From an uncultured Muribaculaceae bacterium (GTDB lineage Bacteria > Bacteroidota > Bacteroidia > Bacteroidales > Muribaculaceae), in assembly GCA_947381945.1 (NCBI GenBank), contig CANCXM010000009.1, forward strand, positions 1 through 64,000: 64,000 nucleotides of DNA, read 5' to 3'. This document shows positions 27,085-35,963 of this stretch, piece by piece; within the stretch, counting starts at the first letter, position 1; every line of letters begins with the position of its first letter. A program made the translations under genes and the position numbers. The notes beneath the pieces were generated by a model. That model had not been told where the DNA came from. It made no database searches and saw only the letters and a program-made list of their open reading frames with translations.

Positions 27085-28485
27085 TCAGGATTTTCTGAAT
27101 ACTAAGTATATCGGTTGATATGTCACCGGGGCCTCTCCTTGCTGCGTGAGCGGATAGGCTGCGATGACGCTCCGCGCCGTTACGCCGGAATGGTGACTGC
27201 TGAGGGCATTGACTCCGGTGAGTTTTGCGTGGCGCAGAGCTTCGGCCGGGGTGGGGAAGAGGAGCGTTTCCGTTTGGGTGGAGAGGTGTATGGCTGTAGC
27301 TCCCGAAGGAAGCATTGAGGCAATGGCCTCAATGTCGGGGTAATGGCGACGGTAGGGGAGGGAGGCGTTGATTTCATGCATGGTCGACGGACCGAATGTC
27401 GAGATGACGGCATGGCCTCCCGGACGGAGTGCGCGCAGACATTCGCGGAGAAATTTGGCGGGAGAGTTGAACCACTGCATGGTCGAGGCGGAAAATATAA
27501 GGTCGATACTCTCCGACGGCACCTTCCTGATTTCTGTCTCCGCGTCACATTCGCGCGTGGTCAGGCCACGGTGGTCTATCCCTTCGCGTATGGAGGCCGG
27601 AATGTGGAGGTCCCACACTTCGAGTGAACTGATTCCCTCCTTCTGCGCAAGCAGGCGGGTGGTCAGTCCCGTCCCGCAGCCGATTTCAAGTGTGGAGGTG
27701 AGATGTGCGTCAGCCGGAATCAGCTCCACGAGATGTCGGGCGATGTCGCGCTGGACAAGCGCATTGTCGTCATACGTCCGCTCTGCACGGGCGAACTTCT
27801 CTGCCACAAGTCCTTTCTCAGTCAGGAGCATGGACAGGAGCATATTGAAATCCGGCAGATGAGGTCCGGCGACAGTGATGGTCTCGAAAGCCTCCCTACT
27901 CCATGCCTCTGTCTGGTTGCCGGAGGGAATGATGCGATCCGAAAGACTGACGACCGCACGGTCCCAAAGCCCATCCGGAGCGTCGAAGTGAGCATCGCCG
28001 ATGGTCTGAAGCTCCTCGCGGAGTTCATCGACCGGACGTTGGGGCAGTGTGGCGGAGAAATCGCGGAATGCTGATGAAGAGCCACACATCCGCAGATGAA
28101 ATTTCGACAGTGACTTATCGGTCAGTCCGTCGAGCGTGCCCCGGAAAATCTCTTCCGGGATGCCAAGACGGTCATCCACGGGGTGCATGGTCCCGTTGAC
28201 GGCTATTGTAGCCGTGACCGGGAGATTTTTATTGGAAAGAATGAAGCGGGTGGCGGCGGGAACGCCGAACGACCACGCCACAACCACGATTTCCTCCGCA
28301 GTCTCAAGCTCTGTCGTGAGCGCGTCGGGGAAAGTGGGATTGCGGTAGTCCCAAACCACAATCAGCCTGTAGCCCTGCATGTTGATGCGGGCAAACGGTT
28401 TTTCATCCATACCCCACCCTGCAAAGAGGAGAATGGTGCGGGAGGCGGAAGCGGAATCCTGTGGAGGGAAAATGTGGAATTTCAT
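27085..28485 (-). CDS. BioG-BioC fusion: pimeloyl-ACP methyl esterase and malonyl-ACP O-methyltransferase
   Basis: A 466-aa protein joining the two enzymes that open and close pimelate synthesis. Residues 1-220 are a BioG (DUF452) alpha/beta hydrolase with nucleophile S72 in VAWSFGV, an Asp in SDRIIP (D183) and a His in GPHLPDF (H209). Residues about 225-466 are a BioC SAM-dependent methyltransferase with LEIGCGTGLTT (motif I, about 266-276) and STMQWFNSP. BioC masks the malonyl-ACP carboxylate as a methyl ester so that fatty-acid synthesis can build pimeloyl-ACP methyl ester; BioG removes the methyl group. The start is 2 nt from the bioF stop, so translation is coupled. Confidence 0.92.
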   Translation of the reverse strand: MKFHIFPPQDSASASRTILLFAGWGMDEKPFARINMQGYRLIVVWDYRNPTFPDALTTELETAEEIVVVAWSFGVPAATRFILSNKNLPVTATIAVNGTMHPVDDRLGIPEEIFRGTLDGLTDKSLSKFHLRMCGSSSAFRDFSATLPQRPVDELREELQTIGDAHFDAPDGLWDRAVVSLSDRIIPSGNQTEAWSREAFETITVAGPHLPDFNMLLSMLLTEKGLVAEKFARAERTYDDNALVQRDIARHLVELIPADAHLTSTLEIGCGTGLTTRLLAQKEGISSLEVWDLHIPASIREGIDHRGLTTRECDAETEIRKVPSESIDLIFSASTMQWFNSPAKFLRECLRALRPGGHAVISTFGPSTMHEINASLPYRRHYPDIEAIASMLPSGATAIHLSTQTETLLFPTPAEALRHAKLTGVNALSSHHSGVTARSVIAAYPLTQQGEAPVTYQPIYLVFRKS

Positions 28486-28487
28486 TC

Positions 28488-29630
28488 TTATAGCAGTTTT
28501 GCGAGTGTGTGGCCGAGGCGGTCAATCTCGTCAATCGGGATTGCCGCGCTGAGGCTGATGCGGAGACGTTCGGTGCCGGGAGGGACGGTCGGGGTGCGTA
28601 TGGGCAGCACCTTGAAACCCTCTTCGAGCAGACGGCGGGAGAGTTCAACAGCCCTGTCGGCTGAGCCGACGACGAGGGGCTGGATATGGCTTGGAGTGAT
28701 GACAGTCTTCGGCGAAAGCGGTTGCAGATGGTCGTGGAGGCGCTGACCAAGCAGACGGAGTTGACTCCGTTCGGCATCCATTTCCAGGAAGGTCTCAATC
28801 ATGAAGCGCGTCCATGCCACGGTCATCGGTGGAAGGGAGGTCGAGAAGATGAAGCTGCGCGCACGGTTGACAAGATAGTCGCGCAGGGTGGGGGAGACGG
28901 CGCAGAATGCACCGGCCGAGGCGCAGGCTTTTCCGAAGGTGCCGACAACGATGTCGACGTCGCCGAATCCGGCGCTTTCCTTGCACATACCGAGCCCCTG
29001 CGGACCCTCCACGCCGAAAGCGTGGGCCTCGTCGACATAGAGCATGGCATTTGGATAGCGGCGTTTAAGGGCTATGATGCTGTCGATGTCGGCGCGGTCG
29101 CCGTCCATACTGTAGACACTCTCGACCACGATGAACACTCTTTCATGGTTCGCCGCCTCCTTCTCCATGATTTTTTCAAGATGGCCGAGGTCGTTGTGGC
29201 GGAAACGGGTGAAGGGGGCTTTCGAGAGGGTTATGCCGTCGATGATGCTTGCATGGACGAGCTTGTCGGCCACGATGAGTGTCTTCGAATCGGCAAGTGC
29301 CTGTATCATGCCGGTGTTGGCATGGTAGCCGCTGTTGAAAAGCAGACAGGGACGGCCATAGAGCTGTCCGAGGAAACTTTCGAGCTCCTCATATTCGCGT
29401 TGGCGTCCGCTCAACAGGCGTGATGCCGATGAGGTCATCGGTATGGCGCGGTTGGTCGCCGATGCGAAAAAGCTTTGCTGAAGACCTGGGTCGGCACCGA
29501 GCCCGAGATAGTCGTTGGACGATAGGTCGGTCACCTCCGCACCTGTGGGAAGTTCGTGCGGAATGGAGCGGAAGTTGCCTTCCGAGTGCAGACGGTCGAG
29601 TATGTCGCTGTAACGGTTCACTTTATGCAC
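28488..29630 (-). CDS. bioF: 8-amino-7-oxononanoate synthase
   Basis: The 380-aa PLP enzyme condenses pimeloyl-ACP (or -CoA) with L-alanine to form KAPA. Features of the alpha-oxoamine synthase family are [10 protein letters not shown] at the N-terminus, [11 protein letters not shown] (D200 pairs with the PLP nitrogen) and the PLP lysine K234 in [12 protein letters not shown]. Length is normal. The start overlaps the end of bioA by 13 nt and the stop lies 2 nt before bioGC, so the three genes form a tightly packed operon. Confidence 0.95.
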   Translation of the reverse strand: MHKVNRYSDILDRLHSEGNFRSIPHELPTGAEVTDLSSNDYLGLGADPGLQQSFFASATNRAIPMTSSASRLLSGRQREYEELESFLGQLYGRPCLLFNSGYHANTGMIQALADSKTLIVADKLVHASIIDGITLSKAPFTRFRHNDLGHLEKIMEKEAANHERVFIVVESVYSMDGDRADIDSIIALKRRYPNAMLYVDEAHAFGVEGPQGLGMCKESAGFGDVDIVVGTFGKACASAGAFCAVSPTLRDYLVNRARSFIFSTSLPPMTVAWTRFMIETFLEMDAERSQLRLLGQRLHDHLQPLSPKTVITPSHIQPLVVGSADRAVELSRRLLEEGFKVLPIRTPTVPPGTERLRISLSAAIPIDEIDRLGHTLAKLL

Positions 29631-30928
29631 TCAATCATTTTTTCGATGAGATATTTGAGGTCGCCGTCCGAAATGATGTAGGGCGGCATGATGTAGACGT
29701 TGCGTCCGAAGGGCCGCACCCAGATTCCGCGCTCCACGCAGCGTTTCTGGAATTCACCGACATCGACCGGTTCCTCCATCTCTATTACACCGATGGCGCC
29801 GAGTACCCTCACGTCGCGCACACCCTTGACGAGCGCTGCAGCGGCGATGTGACGGCGGATGACAGCCTCGATGTGGGCTATGCGGCGACTCATGTCGCGC
29901 TCACGCAGGAGTGTCAGCGATGCGACGGCTACCGCGCAGGCAAGCGGATTGCCCATGAATGTCGGGCCGTGCATCATCACTCCGGCCTCGCCGCGCGAAA
30001 TGGTGTCGGCAACGTCGCGGGTCGTGAGGACGGCGCTCATGGTCATGTAGCCACCGGTCAGCCCCTTGCCGATACACATAATGTCGGGCTCGACACCGGC
30101 GTGTTCGCAGGCGAAGCATTTGCCTGTGCGCCAGAATCCTGTGGCGATTTCGTCGAAGATGAGGTAGATTCCAGCCTCATCGCAGAGGCGGCGCGCCTCG
30201 CGCAGATATTGCGGATGGTAGAACCGCATTCCTCCCGCGCCCTGGACGACCGGTTCGAGGATGAGGGCTGCGAGTTCATCCTTGTGCTCACGGATGATTT
30301 CGGCAAGCGGTTCGATGTCGGCGGGATTCCACCGTCCGTCGAACGACACTTCCGGTGCGGGAGCGAAGTAGCGGATAGGGAGGGCGGGGCCGAAGGCACC
30401 GTGCATACCGGTGACGGGGTCGCAGACGCTCATGGCGTTCCATGTGTCGCCGTGATAACCGCTTCGGATGGTGACGAAGTTGGTCTTGTTGTGGTTGCCG
30501 GAGCGCGAAATCGAGGCCTGGACAGCCATCTTCATCGCCACTTCCACAGCCACAGAGCCGGAGTCGGCATAGAATATATTGTGCATCGAGGATGGAGCCA
30601 TCTCCAGAAGGAGCTTGCCCAGTTCGATGGCAGGGTCATGGGTTAGGCCACCGAACATCACATGGCTCATCTTGCCTATCTGACGGGTGATGGCGGCGTT
30701 GATTTCGGGATGGTTGTAGCCGTGGATGGCACACCACCATGAGGCCATGCCGTCAATCAGCTCGCGTCCGTCGGCGAGGCGGATGCGGACACCCTCGGCG
30801 GAGTCCACCTTATAGGTAGGCAGAGGGTTGATGGTGGAGGTATAGGGATGCCACAGATGCTCGCGGTCGAAGGGGTCGTGGAGCTGTGTGGCAGTGGTGT
30901 CACATTGTGTCTTGGTATCAGTATGCAT
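29618..30928 (-). CDS. bioA: Adenosylmethionine-8-amino-7-oxononanoate aminotransferase
   Basis: The 436-aa class III aminotransferase makes 7,8-diaminopelargonate from KAPA with SAM as amino donor. Recognised segments are LWHPYT near the N-terminus (typical of BioA), [18 protein letters not shown], the PLP-phosphate contact [27 protein letters not shown], and the Schiff-base lysine K288 in CIGKGLTGG. It is first in the operon bioA-bioF-bioGC-bioD. No bioB (biotin synthase) is in the window. A -7 box lies 35 bp upstream. Confidence 0.96.
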   Translation of the reverse strand: MHTDTKTQCDTTATQLHDPFDREHLWHPYTSTINPLPTYKVDSAEGVRIRLADGRELIDGMASWWCAIHGYNHPEINAAITRQIGKMSHVMFGGLTHDPAIELGKLLLEMAPSSMHNIFYADSGSVAVEVAMKMAVQASISRSGNHNKTNFVTIRSGYHGDTWNAMSVCDPVTGMHGAFGPALPIRYFAPAPEVSFDGRWNPADIEPLAEIIREHKDELAALILEPVVQGAGGMRFYHPQYLREARRLCDEAGIYLIFDEIATGFWRTGKCFACEHAGVEPDIMCIGKGLTGGYMTMSAVLTTRDVADTISRGEAGVMMHGPTFMGNPLACAVAVASLTLLRERDMSRRIAHIEAVIRRHIAAAALVKGVRDVRVLGAIGVIEMEEPVDVGEFQKRCVERGIWVRPFGRNVYIMPPYIISDGDLKYLIEKMIECIK

Positions 30929-30962
30929 GGTTGCGTTTGTGTTCTGTTGAAAAAAGTCGCTG

Positions 30963-30970
30963 CAAAGTTA
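30963..30970 (-). promoter_or_regulatory. -7 box TAACTTTG of the biotin operon
   Basis: TAACTTTG on the minus strand lies 34 nt before the bioA ATG. No good -33 TTTG and no recognisable BirA-type operator is seen. The rest of the 293-bp bioA-OMP spacer shows nothing further. Confidence 0.55.
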
Positions 30971-31221
30971 CAGTTTTTTTGTGATAATGCTAATGTGGGG
31001 GGGAGGGTAGGGGAGAGATTTGCGTTACGGTGCCGTTGGGAATAAACTTTTTCAATTCGCTTCAACCTTTTTAGTGAAAGAAATGTTTAATAGATGAAAA
31101 AGATGAAAACAATGGATTGGTAATGGCTGCATGGTCTGATCGATGCTGTTGCTTTTCATGGTTCAACTATTAAGGAAATTAATAATCATCAATATTCTAA
31201 CACTTTTAAAATTCCACTGTT

Positions 31222-31767
31222 ATGAAGAAGTTTTTACTTATGGCAGTCATGGCTATTATGACTTTAGGTGCATCGGCTCAGAAATGGTATTCCGGCGGCC
31301 AGCTCACTTTTGGAAGAACAACAACCGAACTCAGCGGCGTAAGCCTCAAGAGCACTCAGATTGCTGTATTGCCTGAAATCGGCTATAATGTTACAGATAA
31401 TTTCGCCCTCGGCGCAATTTTCGGTGTTGACTACCGTAAGACAGGTGACAGCAAGCTCACTACATTCAACATCAACCCCTACGCCCGTGCAACATATTTC
31501 CGTTCAGGCATGGTTGACCTCTTCGTTGACGGTGGTGTCGGTTTCGGTATCGGACGCGCCAACGGTCACACAGCCGTGACCTACGAGATCGGTTTCCGTC
31601 CCGGTGTTGCACTCAACCTCAGTGAGAAGTTCAGCCTTGTTGCCCATGTCGGCTTCCTCGGCTATGAAAGCGGTAACCGTCCCGCCAAGCGCAACGGTGC
31701 TCCTGAAAACTGGGGTCTCAACCTCGACAGCACTGACCTCATGTTTGGTTTCTACTATCATTTCTAA
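31222..31767 (+). CDS. Small outer-membrane beta-barrel protein (OMP_b-brl/porin-like)
   Basis: The 181-aa protein has a standard signal peptide (MKKFLLMAVMAIMTLGASAQ). It is an eight-stranded-barrel candidate with alternating strands (GGQLTFGRTTTEL, FALGAIFGVDYRK, FVDGGVGFGIGRA) and a C-terminal FGFYYHF typical of BAM substrates. Function is unknown. The downstream gene encodes a related protein with a nearly identical signal peptide, but a terminator and a separate promoter lie between, so the two are probably independent. Confidence 0.85.
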   Translation: MKKFLLMAVMAIMTLGASAQKWYSGGQLTFGRTTTELSGVSLKSTQIAVLPEIGYNVTDNFALGAIFGVDYRKTGDSKLTTFNINPYARATYFRSGMVDLFVDGGVGFGIGRANGHTAVTYEIGFRPGVALNLSEKFSLVAHVGFLGYESGNRPAKRNGAPENWGLNLDSTDLMFGFYYHF

Positions 31768-31801
31768 AGACAAGACTATAATTATTCTTATAGACCATAC
31801 C

Positions 31802-31850
31802 CTCCGGGGAGCCGCAGCGCAGAGGCGCGACCGGCTCCCCGGAGTTTTTT
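31802..31850 (+). terminator. Intrinsic terminator of the first beta-barrel gene
   Basis: A perfect 13-bp GC-rich stem (CTCCGGGGAGCCG / CGGCTCCCCGGAG) is followed by TTTTTT, 34 bp after the stop at 31767. Confidence 0.92.
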
Positions 31851-31977
31851 ATGATGCCACGTCGGGCCTTCCGGATTATTTAATCTGAATGCATAGGTAT
31901 TTGCTGTTCGCTAAAGAATTTTTAAATGACATCTTCATTTTGTCGATTGAAAATGGAGTGTTGTGCGAAAAAAGTGC

Positions 31978-31985
31978 TACATTTG
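31978..31985 (+). promoter_or_regulatory. -7 box TACATTTG of the second beta-barrel gene
   Basis: TACATTTG matches TAnnTTTG and gives a leader of about 70 nt to the ATG at 32063. The -33 element is not clear. Confidence 0.55.
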
Positions 31986-32062
31986 CCCCATTGCATGTCT
32001 GAATCTCAATATTGCTTATCATAACACGATTATTCATCATAACACATTTCAATTATTTGACT

Positions 32063-32722
32063 ATGAAAAAATTTTTGCTTGCGGCAGTGGCTGCTGTTAT
32101 GTCTGTCGGTGCTTCGGCACAGGCTGTCGGATGGGACAACGGTGCGCCTGAGAAGATCGTCACATTTGGCCTGCGTGCAGGTCTGAACATTTCCACTATC
32201 GGCGGTGAGGACACCTCGGATACGAAGACCAAATTCGGTTTCCGCAGCGGTGTGTCGGCCGATTTCAATATTGTCCGCAGTTTCTCAATCAATTCCGGCC
32301 TTTTCTTTACCCAAAAGGGCTGCAAGGGTGACATTTGGGATGAAGTGAATGGTGGGCTTGTATCTGCTGAATGCAGAATGACCATGAATTTCATCGAACT
32401 CCCAGTCTATCTGTCATATCACCTCAATTTCGATGCGCTCAACTCGACACAGTTTTTCTTTGGCCCATATTTCGACTTCGGTATCTACGGCAAGATGACT
32501 GCTGATGCGAAGTCCGGTAGCCAAAAGGCGAGTGCATCGGTCAATGTGTTTGACGACCCATACGAATTCAAGCGATTCCATGCCGGTCTCGGACTCGGAG
32601 CATCGCACACCTACGGCAATTTCGTGTTCGGCCTGTCGTATCAGTGGGGTCTGACGGACGTGGTCGGCGGGGTCGACAACCATTGGAACAATTTCAACGT
32701 CTCAGTAGGATATAACTTCTAA
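32063..32722 (+). CDS. Outer-membrane beta-barrel protein, porin-family-like
   Basis: I use ATG 32063 (MKKFLLAAVAAVMSVGASAQ, 219 aa), which gives the signal peptide; the longer frame adds an extension without a signal. Mature strands such as KIVTFGLRAGLNISTIGG, FGFRSGVSADFNI, FIELPVYLSYHLNF and FFFGPYFDFGIYG, ending VSVGYNF, are characteristic of the PorT/OMP_b-brl_2 group. Its role is unknown. It is followed by a large inverted repeat rather than a simple terminator. Confidence 0.87.
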   Translation: MKKFLLAAVAAVMSVGASAQAVGWDNGAPEKIVTFGLRAGLNISTIGGEDTSDTKTKFGFRSGVSADFNIVRSFSINSGLFFTQKGCKGDIWDEVNGGLVSAECRMTMNFIELPVYLSYHLNFDALNSTQFFFGPYFDFGIYGKMTADAKSGSQKASASVNVFDDPYEFKRFHAGLGLGASHTYGNFVFGLSYQWGLTDVVGGVDNHWNNFNVSVGYNF

Positions 32723-32771
32723 AAATACTGATGTCCCGAAGGCTGGAAGGGCACATAGTCCCGGAGGCTGG

Positions 32772-32969
32772 AAGGGCGCATAAAGACAGAAGGTCAGAAG
32801 TGACATAAGTTTTTTTCAGTTATCAGTTAACAGGGACATAAGTTTTTTCAGTTAAAGAGACATAAGTTTTTTCAGTTATAAGGGACATAAGTTTTTTCGG
32901 TTAATCTGATAGCCGAAAATCCTTATGTCCCTTCTGGCCTTCTGTCTTTATGTGCCCTTCTCACATTTC
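32772..32969. repeat. 40-bp-arm inverted repeat with four tandem units in the loop
   Basis: The left arm (about 32772-32810, GAAGGGCGCATAAAGACAG...) pairs with the right arm (about 32930-32969, ...CTGTCTTTATGTGCCCTTC) at roughly nine of ten positions. Between them, four units of about 24 bp begin GACATAAGTTTTTTCAGTTA (from about 32802, 32835, 32859 and 32883). Further GGCTGGAAGGG words lie outside the left arm and CCCTTCCAGCC outside the right, extending the stem. The 490-bp spacer before nuoA holds no gene. Confidence 0.75.
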
Positions 32970-33080
32970 CTGGCCTTATGTTGCCCGCCTTGTGTACCCT
33001 TCCAGCCTTTCCCGGCTTTGAGGGAATTTTGGGAAATGTTGGAGCGTTAGGATTTTTTATTTGCAACACAGTCAGAATTT

Positions 33081-33114
33081 TTTGGGCGATTTCGGAAAAA
33101 TTTCAGTATATTTG
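33081..33114 (+). promoter_or_regulatory. Promoter of the nuo-atp-nuo gene run
   Basis: TTTG (33081-33084) and TATATTTG (33107-33114) are separated by 22 nt. Transcription near 33121 would leave a leader of about 90 nt before nuoA. It is the only convincing promoter I see before murI, 17 kb downstream. Confidence 0.65.
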
Positions 33115-33212
33115 CACTGCGTTTTATGCCCCCTTTGGCCACAAGGCCGTCGAGAGGCGTCTAACTCCATGATACACAGTTTCTTCGAAACAAAATCAGT
33201 ATTTATCACTAT

Positions 33213-33581
33213 ATGATAGCATTGGCAATTCAAAATGCGACTTTAGCCGTGGTGGCCCTCCTGACAGGTGTGGCTCTCGTGGCTGTAGCTCTTTGGCTTG
33301 CGGGACTTATTTCTCCCCGCTCATTCAATCCGCAGAAAGGCGAGGCCTACGAGTGTGGTATCCCCACCCGTGGCGAATCAATGGCACAGTTCAAGGTAGG
33401 TTACTATCTCTTCGCCATCCTCTTTCTGATGTTTGACGTCGAGACCGTGTTTCTCTATCCCTGGGCCGTGCGTGTGCATGAGCTGGGAACCTCCGGCCTC
33501 ACAGCCATAGCAGTCTTTTTTGGAATCATAGTGCTGGGCCTCGTATATGCCTGGCGGAAAGGAGCTCTTGAATGGAAGTAA
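33213..33581 (+). CDS. nuoA: NADH-quinone oxidoreductase subunit A
   Basis: A 122-aa membrane subunit of complex I with three hydrophobic helices. The conserved loop between TM1 and TM2 is present (KGEAYECGIPTRGESMAQFKV), including the Cys that in other species is exposed in the deactive form. TM2 carries the family's FLMFDVETVFLYPWA. NuoA sits at the junction of the quinone site and membrane arm. It overlaps nuoB by 10 nt. Confidence 0.96.
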   Translation: MIALAIQNATLAVVALLTGVALVAVALWLAGLISPRSFNPQKGEAYECGIPTRGESMAQFKVGYYLFAILFLMFDVETVFLYPWAVRVHELGTSGLTAIAVFFGIIVLGLVYAWRKGALEWK

Positions 33582-34180
33582 CCACCAAAGGTATGCCGTA
33601 TGAGGCATGGAAGGACAACGAATACATTGAAAAGCTCGTGAAGGAGCTTCAGGAGAGCGGCACCAACGTGGTTGTCGGTTCTCTTGACAAACTTATCAAC
33701 TGGGGGCGTTCCAACTCCATCTGGCCGCTCACCTTCGCCACCAGTTGCTGCGGCATCGAATTTGTGTCGCTTGGAGCGGCGCGCTACGACATGGCGCGTT
33801 TCGGATGGGAAGTTGCGCGTGCCTCGCCCCGTCAGGCCGACTTCATGATGGTGGCCGGAACCATCGTACACCGCATGGTGCCTGTGTTCCGCCGTCTCTA
33901 TGATCAGCTCGCCGAACCCAAATATGTCATCGCTTGCGGAAGCTGCGCCATCTCCGGCGGTCCCTTCAAGAAGAGCTACCATGTGGCTATGGGTATCGAG
34001 GACATCGTTCCGGTCGACGTATTCATCCCCGGCTGTCCTCCCCGTCCCGAGGCTATGATTTACGGTATCATGCAGCTCTCGCGCAAAATTAAGGTGGAGA
34101 AATTCTTCGGCGGCGTGAACCGTCAGGAGAAGCAGGAAGAATTCCTCAAGGCTCACCCGGTCCCTGGAGTGAACGACTGA
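33572..34180 (+). CDS. nuoB: NADH-quinone oxidoreductase subunit B
   Basis: A 202-aa peripheral subunit that holds cluster N2, the last Fe-S centre before quinone. The four ligands are visible: the adjacent pair C59-C60 in ATSCCGIEF, C125 in CGSCAISGG, and C155 in PGCPPRPEA. The ARASPRQAD segment is conserved. It overlaps nuoA, and nuoCD follows after 70 bp. Confidence 0.97.
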   Translation: MEVTTKGMPYEAWKDNEYIEKLVKELQESGTNVVVGSLDKLINWGRSNSIWPLTFATSCCGIEFVSLGAARYDMARFGWEVARASPRQADFMMVAGTIVHRMVPVFRRLYDQLAEPKYVIACGSCAISGGPFKKSYHVAMGIEDIVPVDVFIPGCPPRPEAMIYGIMQLSRKIKVEKFFGGVNRQEKQEEFLKAHPVPGVND

Positions 34181-34250
34181 GACAATCCCACCCACCATCC
34201 CCGCAAAGAATAAGAATCAAGAATAACGTTCATACACCTTATTATATATT

Positions 34251-35885
34251 ATGTCCAACATCCGGGAAAAGATTTCAACCGTGTTGCCCGAGGCCGTCAT
34301 CGAAGATGGCGACATCATGCAGGTGACCGTCCCCGACGCAAAGTGGCATGACTTCGCCAAGACACTCCGCGATGACAGTGACCTCGCTTTTGACTTCCTC
34401 GTGACCATCGTCGGCATGGACTGGAAGGAAAACGGCATGGGCTGTATCTACTACCTCACATCCACCAAGCACAACACCCACATCTCTGTCAAGGTGATGG
34501 CTACCGGTGACCGTGAGCAGCCCCTCATCCATTCGATCCATGACCTCTGGGCCATCGCCACCATATTCGAGCGCGAGGTCTATGACTTCTTCGGCATTAT
34601 CTTCATCAATAATCCCGACATGCGCCGCCTCTTCCTCAACATCGACTGGAAGGGCTATCCCTTGCGCAAGGACTACGATGCCAACCCCGACATCAACCCC
34701 GTCTCCATCGAGAACGAACGTCAGACAGACTTCACCGATGTCTGGACAGAGGATGCCGACGGCAAGGTCGTGAAGCATGAACGCCGCATCTTCAAGCCCG
34801 AGGATTTCGTGGTCAACATCGGCCCGCAGCACCCTGCAACCCACGGTGTGCTCCGTTTCCGCACGGCTGTCGACGGTGAGATTATCAAGAAGATTGACAT
34901 CTATCTCGGCTACATCCACCGTGGTGTCGAGAAAATCTGCGAGGGACTCACATATCCGCAGACCCTCCACTTCATGGACCGTCTCGACTACTTCTCGGCC
35001 CATCCCTACCACCACTGTCTCTGTATGCTCATCGAGGAGGCTGCCGGAATCCAGATTTCGCGCCGCGCACAGGTGATCCGCGTGCTCATGGACGAGCTCT
35101 CGCGCATCGCTTCACACTGCCTCTTCATCGGCACATATTGCATGGACCTCGGTGCGACCACCATGCTCTTCTACACCCTGCGTGTCCGCGAACAGATTCT
35201 CGACATCATGGAGAAGACCTGCGGTGCGCGCATGACATTCAACTATGATTGCATCGGCGGTGTGATGCAGGACCTGCATCCCGACTTTGTCAAGGACGTA
35301 CACGCCCTTCTCGATGTGCTCCCCGCCAACATCAAGGAATACAACAAAATCTTCACCGGCAACGTCATCGCCAAGAACCGTATGGAGAACGTCGGTGTGC
35401 TCACCCGCCACGACGCCATTTCATGGGCTGTCACCGGTCCTAACGGACGCGGTTCGGGCTGGGCTTGCGATGTGCGCAAGTGTGCCCCCTACAGCATCTA
35501 CTCCGAGCTTGATTTCGAGGAAATCGTGCGCGAGGAAGGCGACTCGATGGCCCGCTTCAAGGTGCGCATGGACGAGATGGTCCAGAGCGCGCGCATCATC
35601 GAGCAGCTCATCGACAATATCCCCGAGGGTGACTACTGCGTGAAGGTTCCCAAGGTGATTAAGCTCCCTGCCGGCCACTGGTTCAAGATGGTCGAGGGTT
35701 GCCGCGGCACATTCGGCGTATATCTCGAGAGCGACGGCACCGTCAATCCCTATCGTCTGAAGCTCGCCACCCCCTGCCTCCCCGCAGCTGCAGTCGTTGA
35801 CCACATCACCGAGGGCCAGAAGATCGCCGACCTTATCACCATCGGCGGCTCGCTTGACTACATTGTCCCCGACATTGACCGTTAA
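34251..35885 (+). CDS. nuoCD: NADH-quinone oxidoreductase subunit C/D fusion
   Basis: A 544-aa fusion of the 30-kDa and 49-kDa subunits. The NuoC part (about 1-165) has the FEREVYDFFGI signature (about 106-116). The NuoD part (about 180-544) begins with FVVNIGPQHPATHGVLR and contains the quinone-site histidine segment and the family C-terminus PDIDR. NuoD forms the quinone pocket with NuoB. The C/D fusion also occurs in enterobacteria and Bacteroidetes. In a canonical operon nuoE, F and G would follow; here nuoH follows directly. Confidence 0.97.
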   Translation: MSNIREKISTVLPEAVIEDGDIMQVTVPDAKWHDFAKTLRDDSDLAFDFLVTIVGMDWKENGMGCIYYLTSTKHNTHISVKVMATGDREQPLIHSIHDLWAIATIFEREVYDFFGIIFINNPDMRRLFLNIDWKGYPLRKDYDANPDINPVSIENERQTDFTDVWTEDADGKVVKHERRIFKPEDFVVNIGPQHPATHGVLRFRTAVDGEIIKKIDIYLGYIHRGVEKICEGLTYPQTLHFMDRLDYFSAHPYHHCLCMLIEEAAGIQISRRAQVIRVLMDELSRIASHCLFIGTYCMDLGATTMLFYTLRVREQILDIMEKTCGARMTFNYDCIGGVMQDLHPDFVKDVHALLDVLPANIKEYNKIFTGNVIAKNRMENVGVLTRHDAISWAVTGPNGRGSGWACDVRKCAPYSIYSELDFEEIVREEGDSMARFKVRMDEMVQSARIIEQLIDNIPEGDYCVKVPKVIKLPAGHWFKMVEGCRGTFGVYLESDGTVNPYRLKLATPCLPAAAVVDHITEGQKIADLITIGGSLDYIVPDIDR

Positions 35886-35963
35886 GCCCCGGCATTGCAA
35901 TGGAATTTTCCACAAGAGTGAACTAACACAGAGAGAATAAAAAGTAATTTTCAAATAGACATT

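Noticed and set aside
30929..31221. Possible biotin riboswitch or BirA operator before bioA
   Set aside because: No known biotin riboswitch class exists and no operator-like inverted repeat was found.
32802..32904. Tandem units that could suggest a CRISPR array
   Set aside because: Units are contiguous and about 24 bp long, without unique spacers of constant length, and no cas genes are near.
33125..33163. Short upstream ORF (12 codons) in the nuoA leader
   Set aside because: No supporting evidence of translation or conservation; such ORFs are expected by chance.
33455..34198. Long antisense open frames opposite nuo, atp and ettA genes
   Set aside because: They mirror the strong codon bias of the sense genes and show no domain or start signals.
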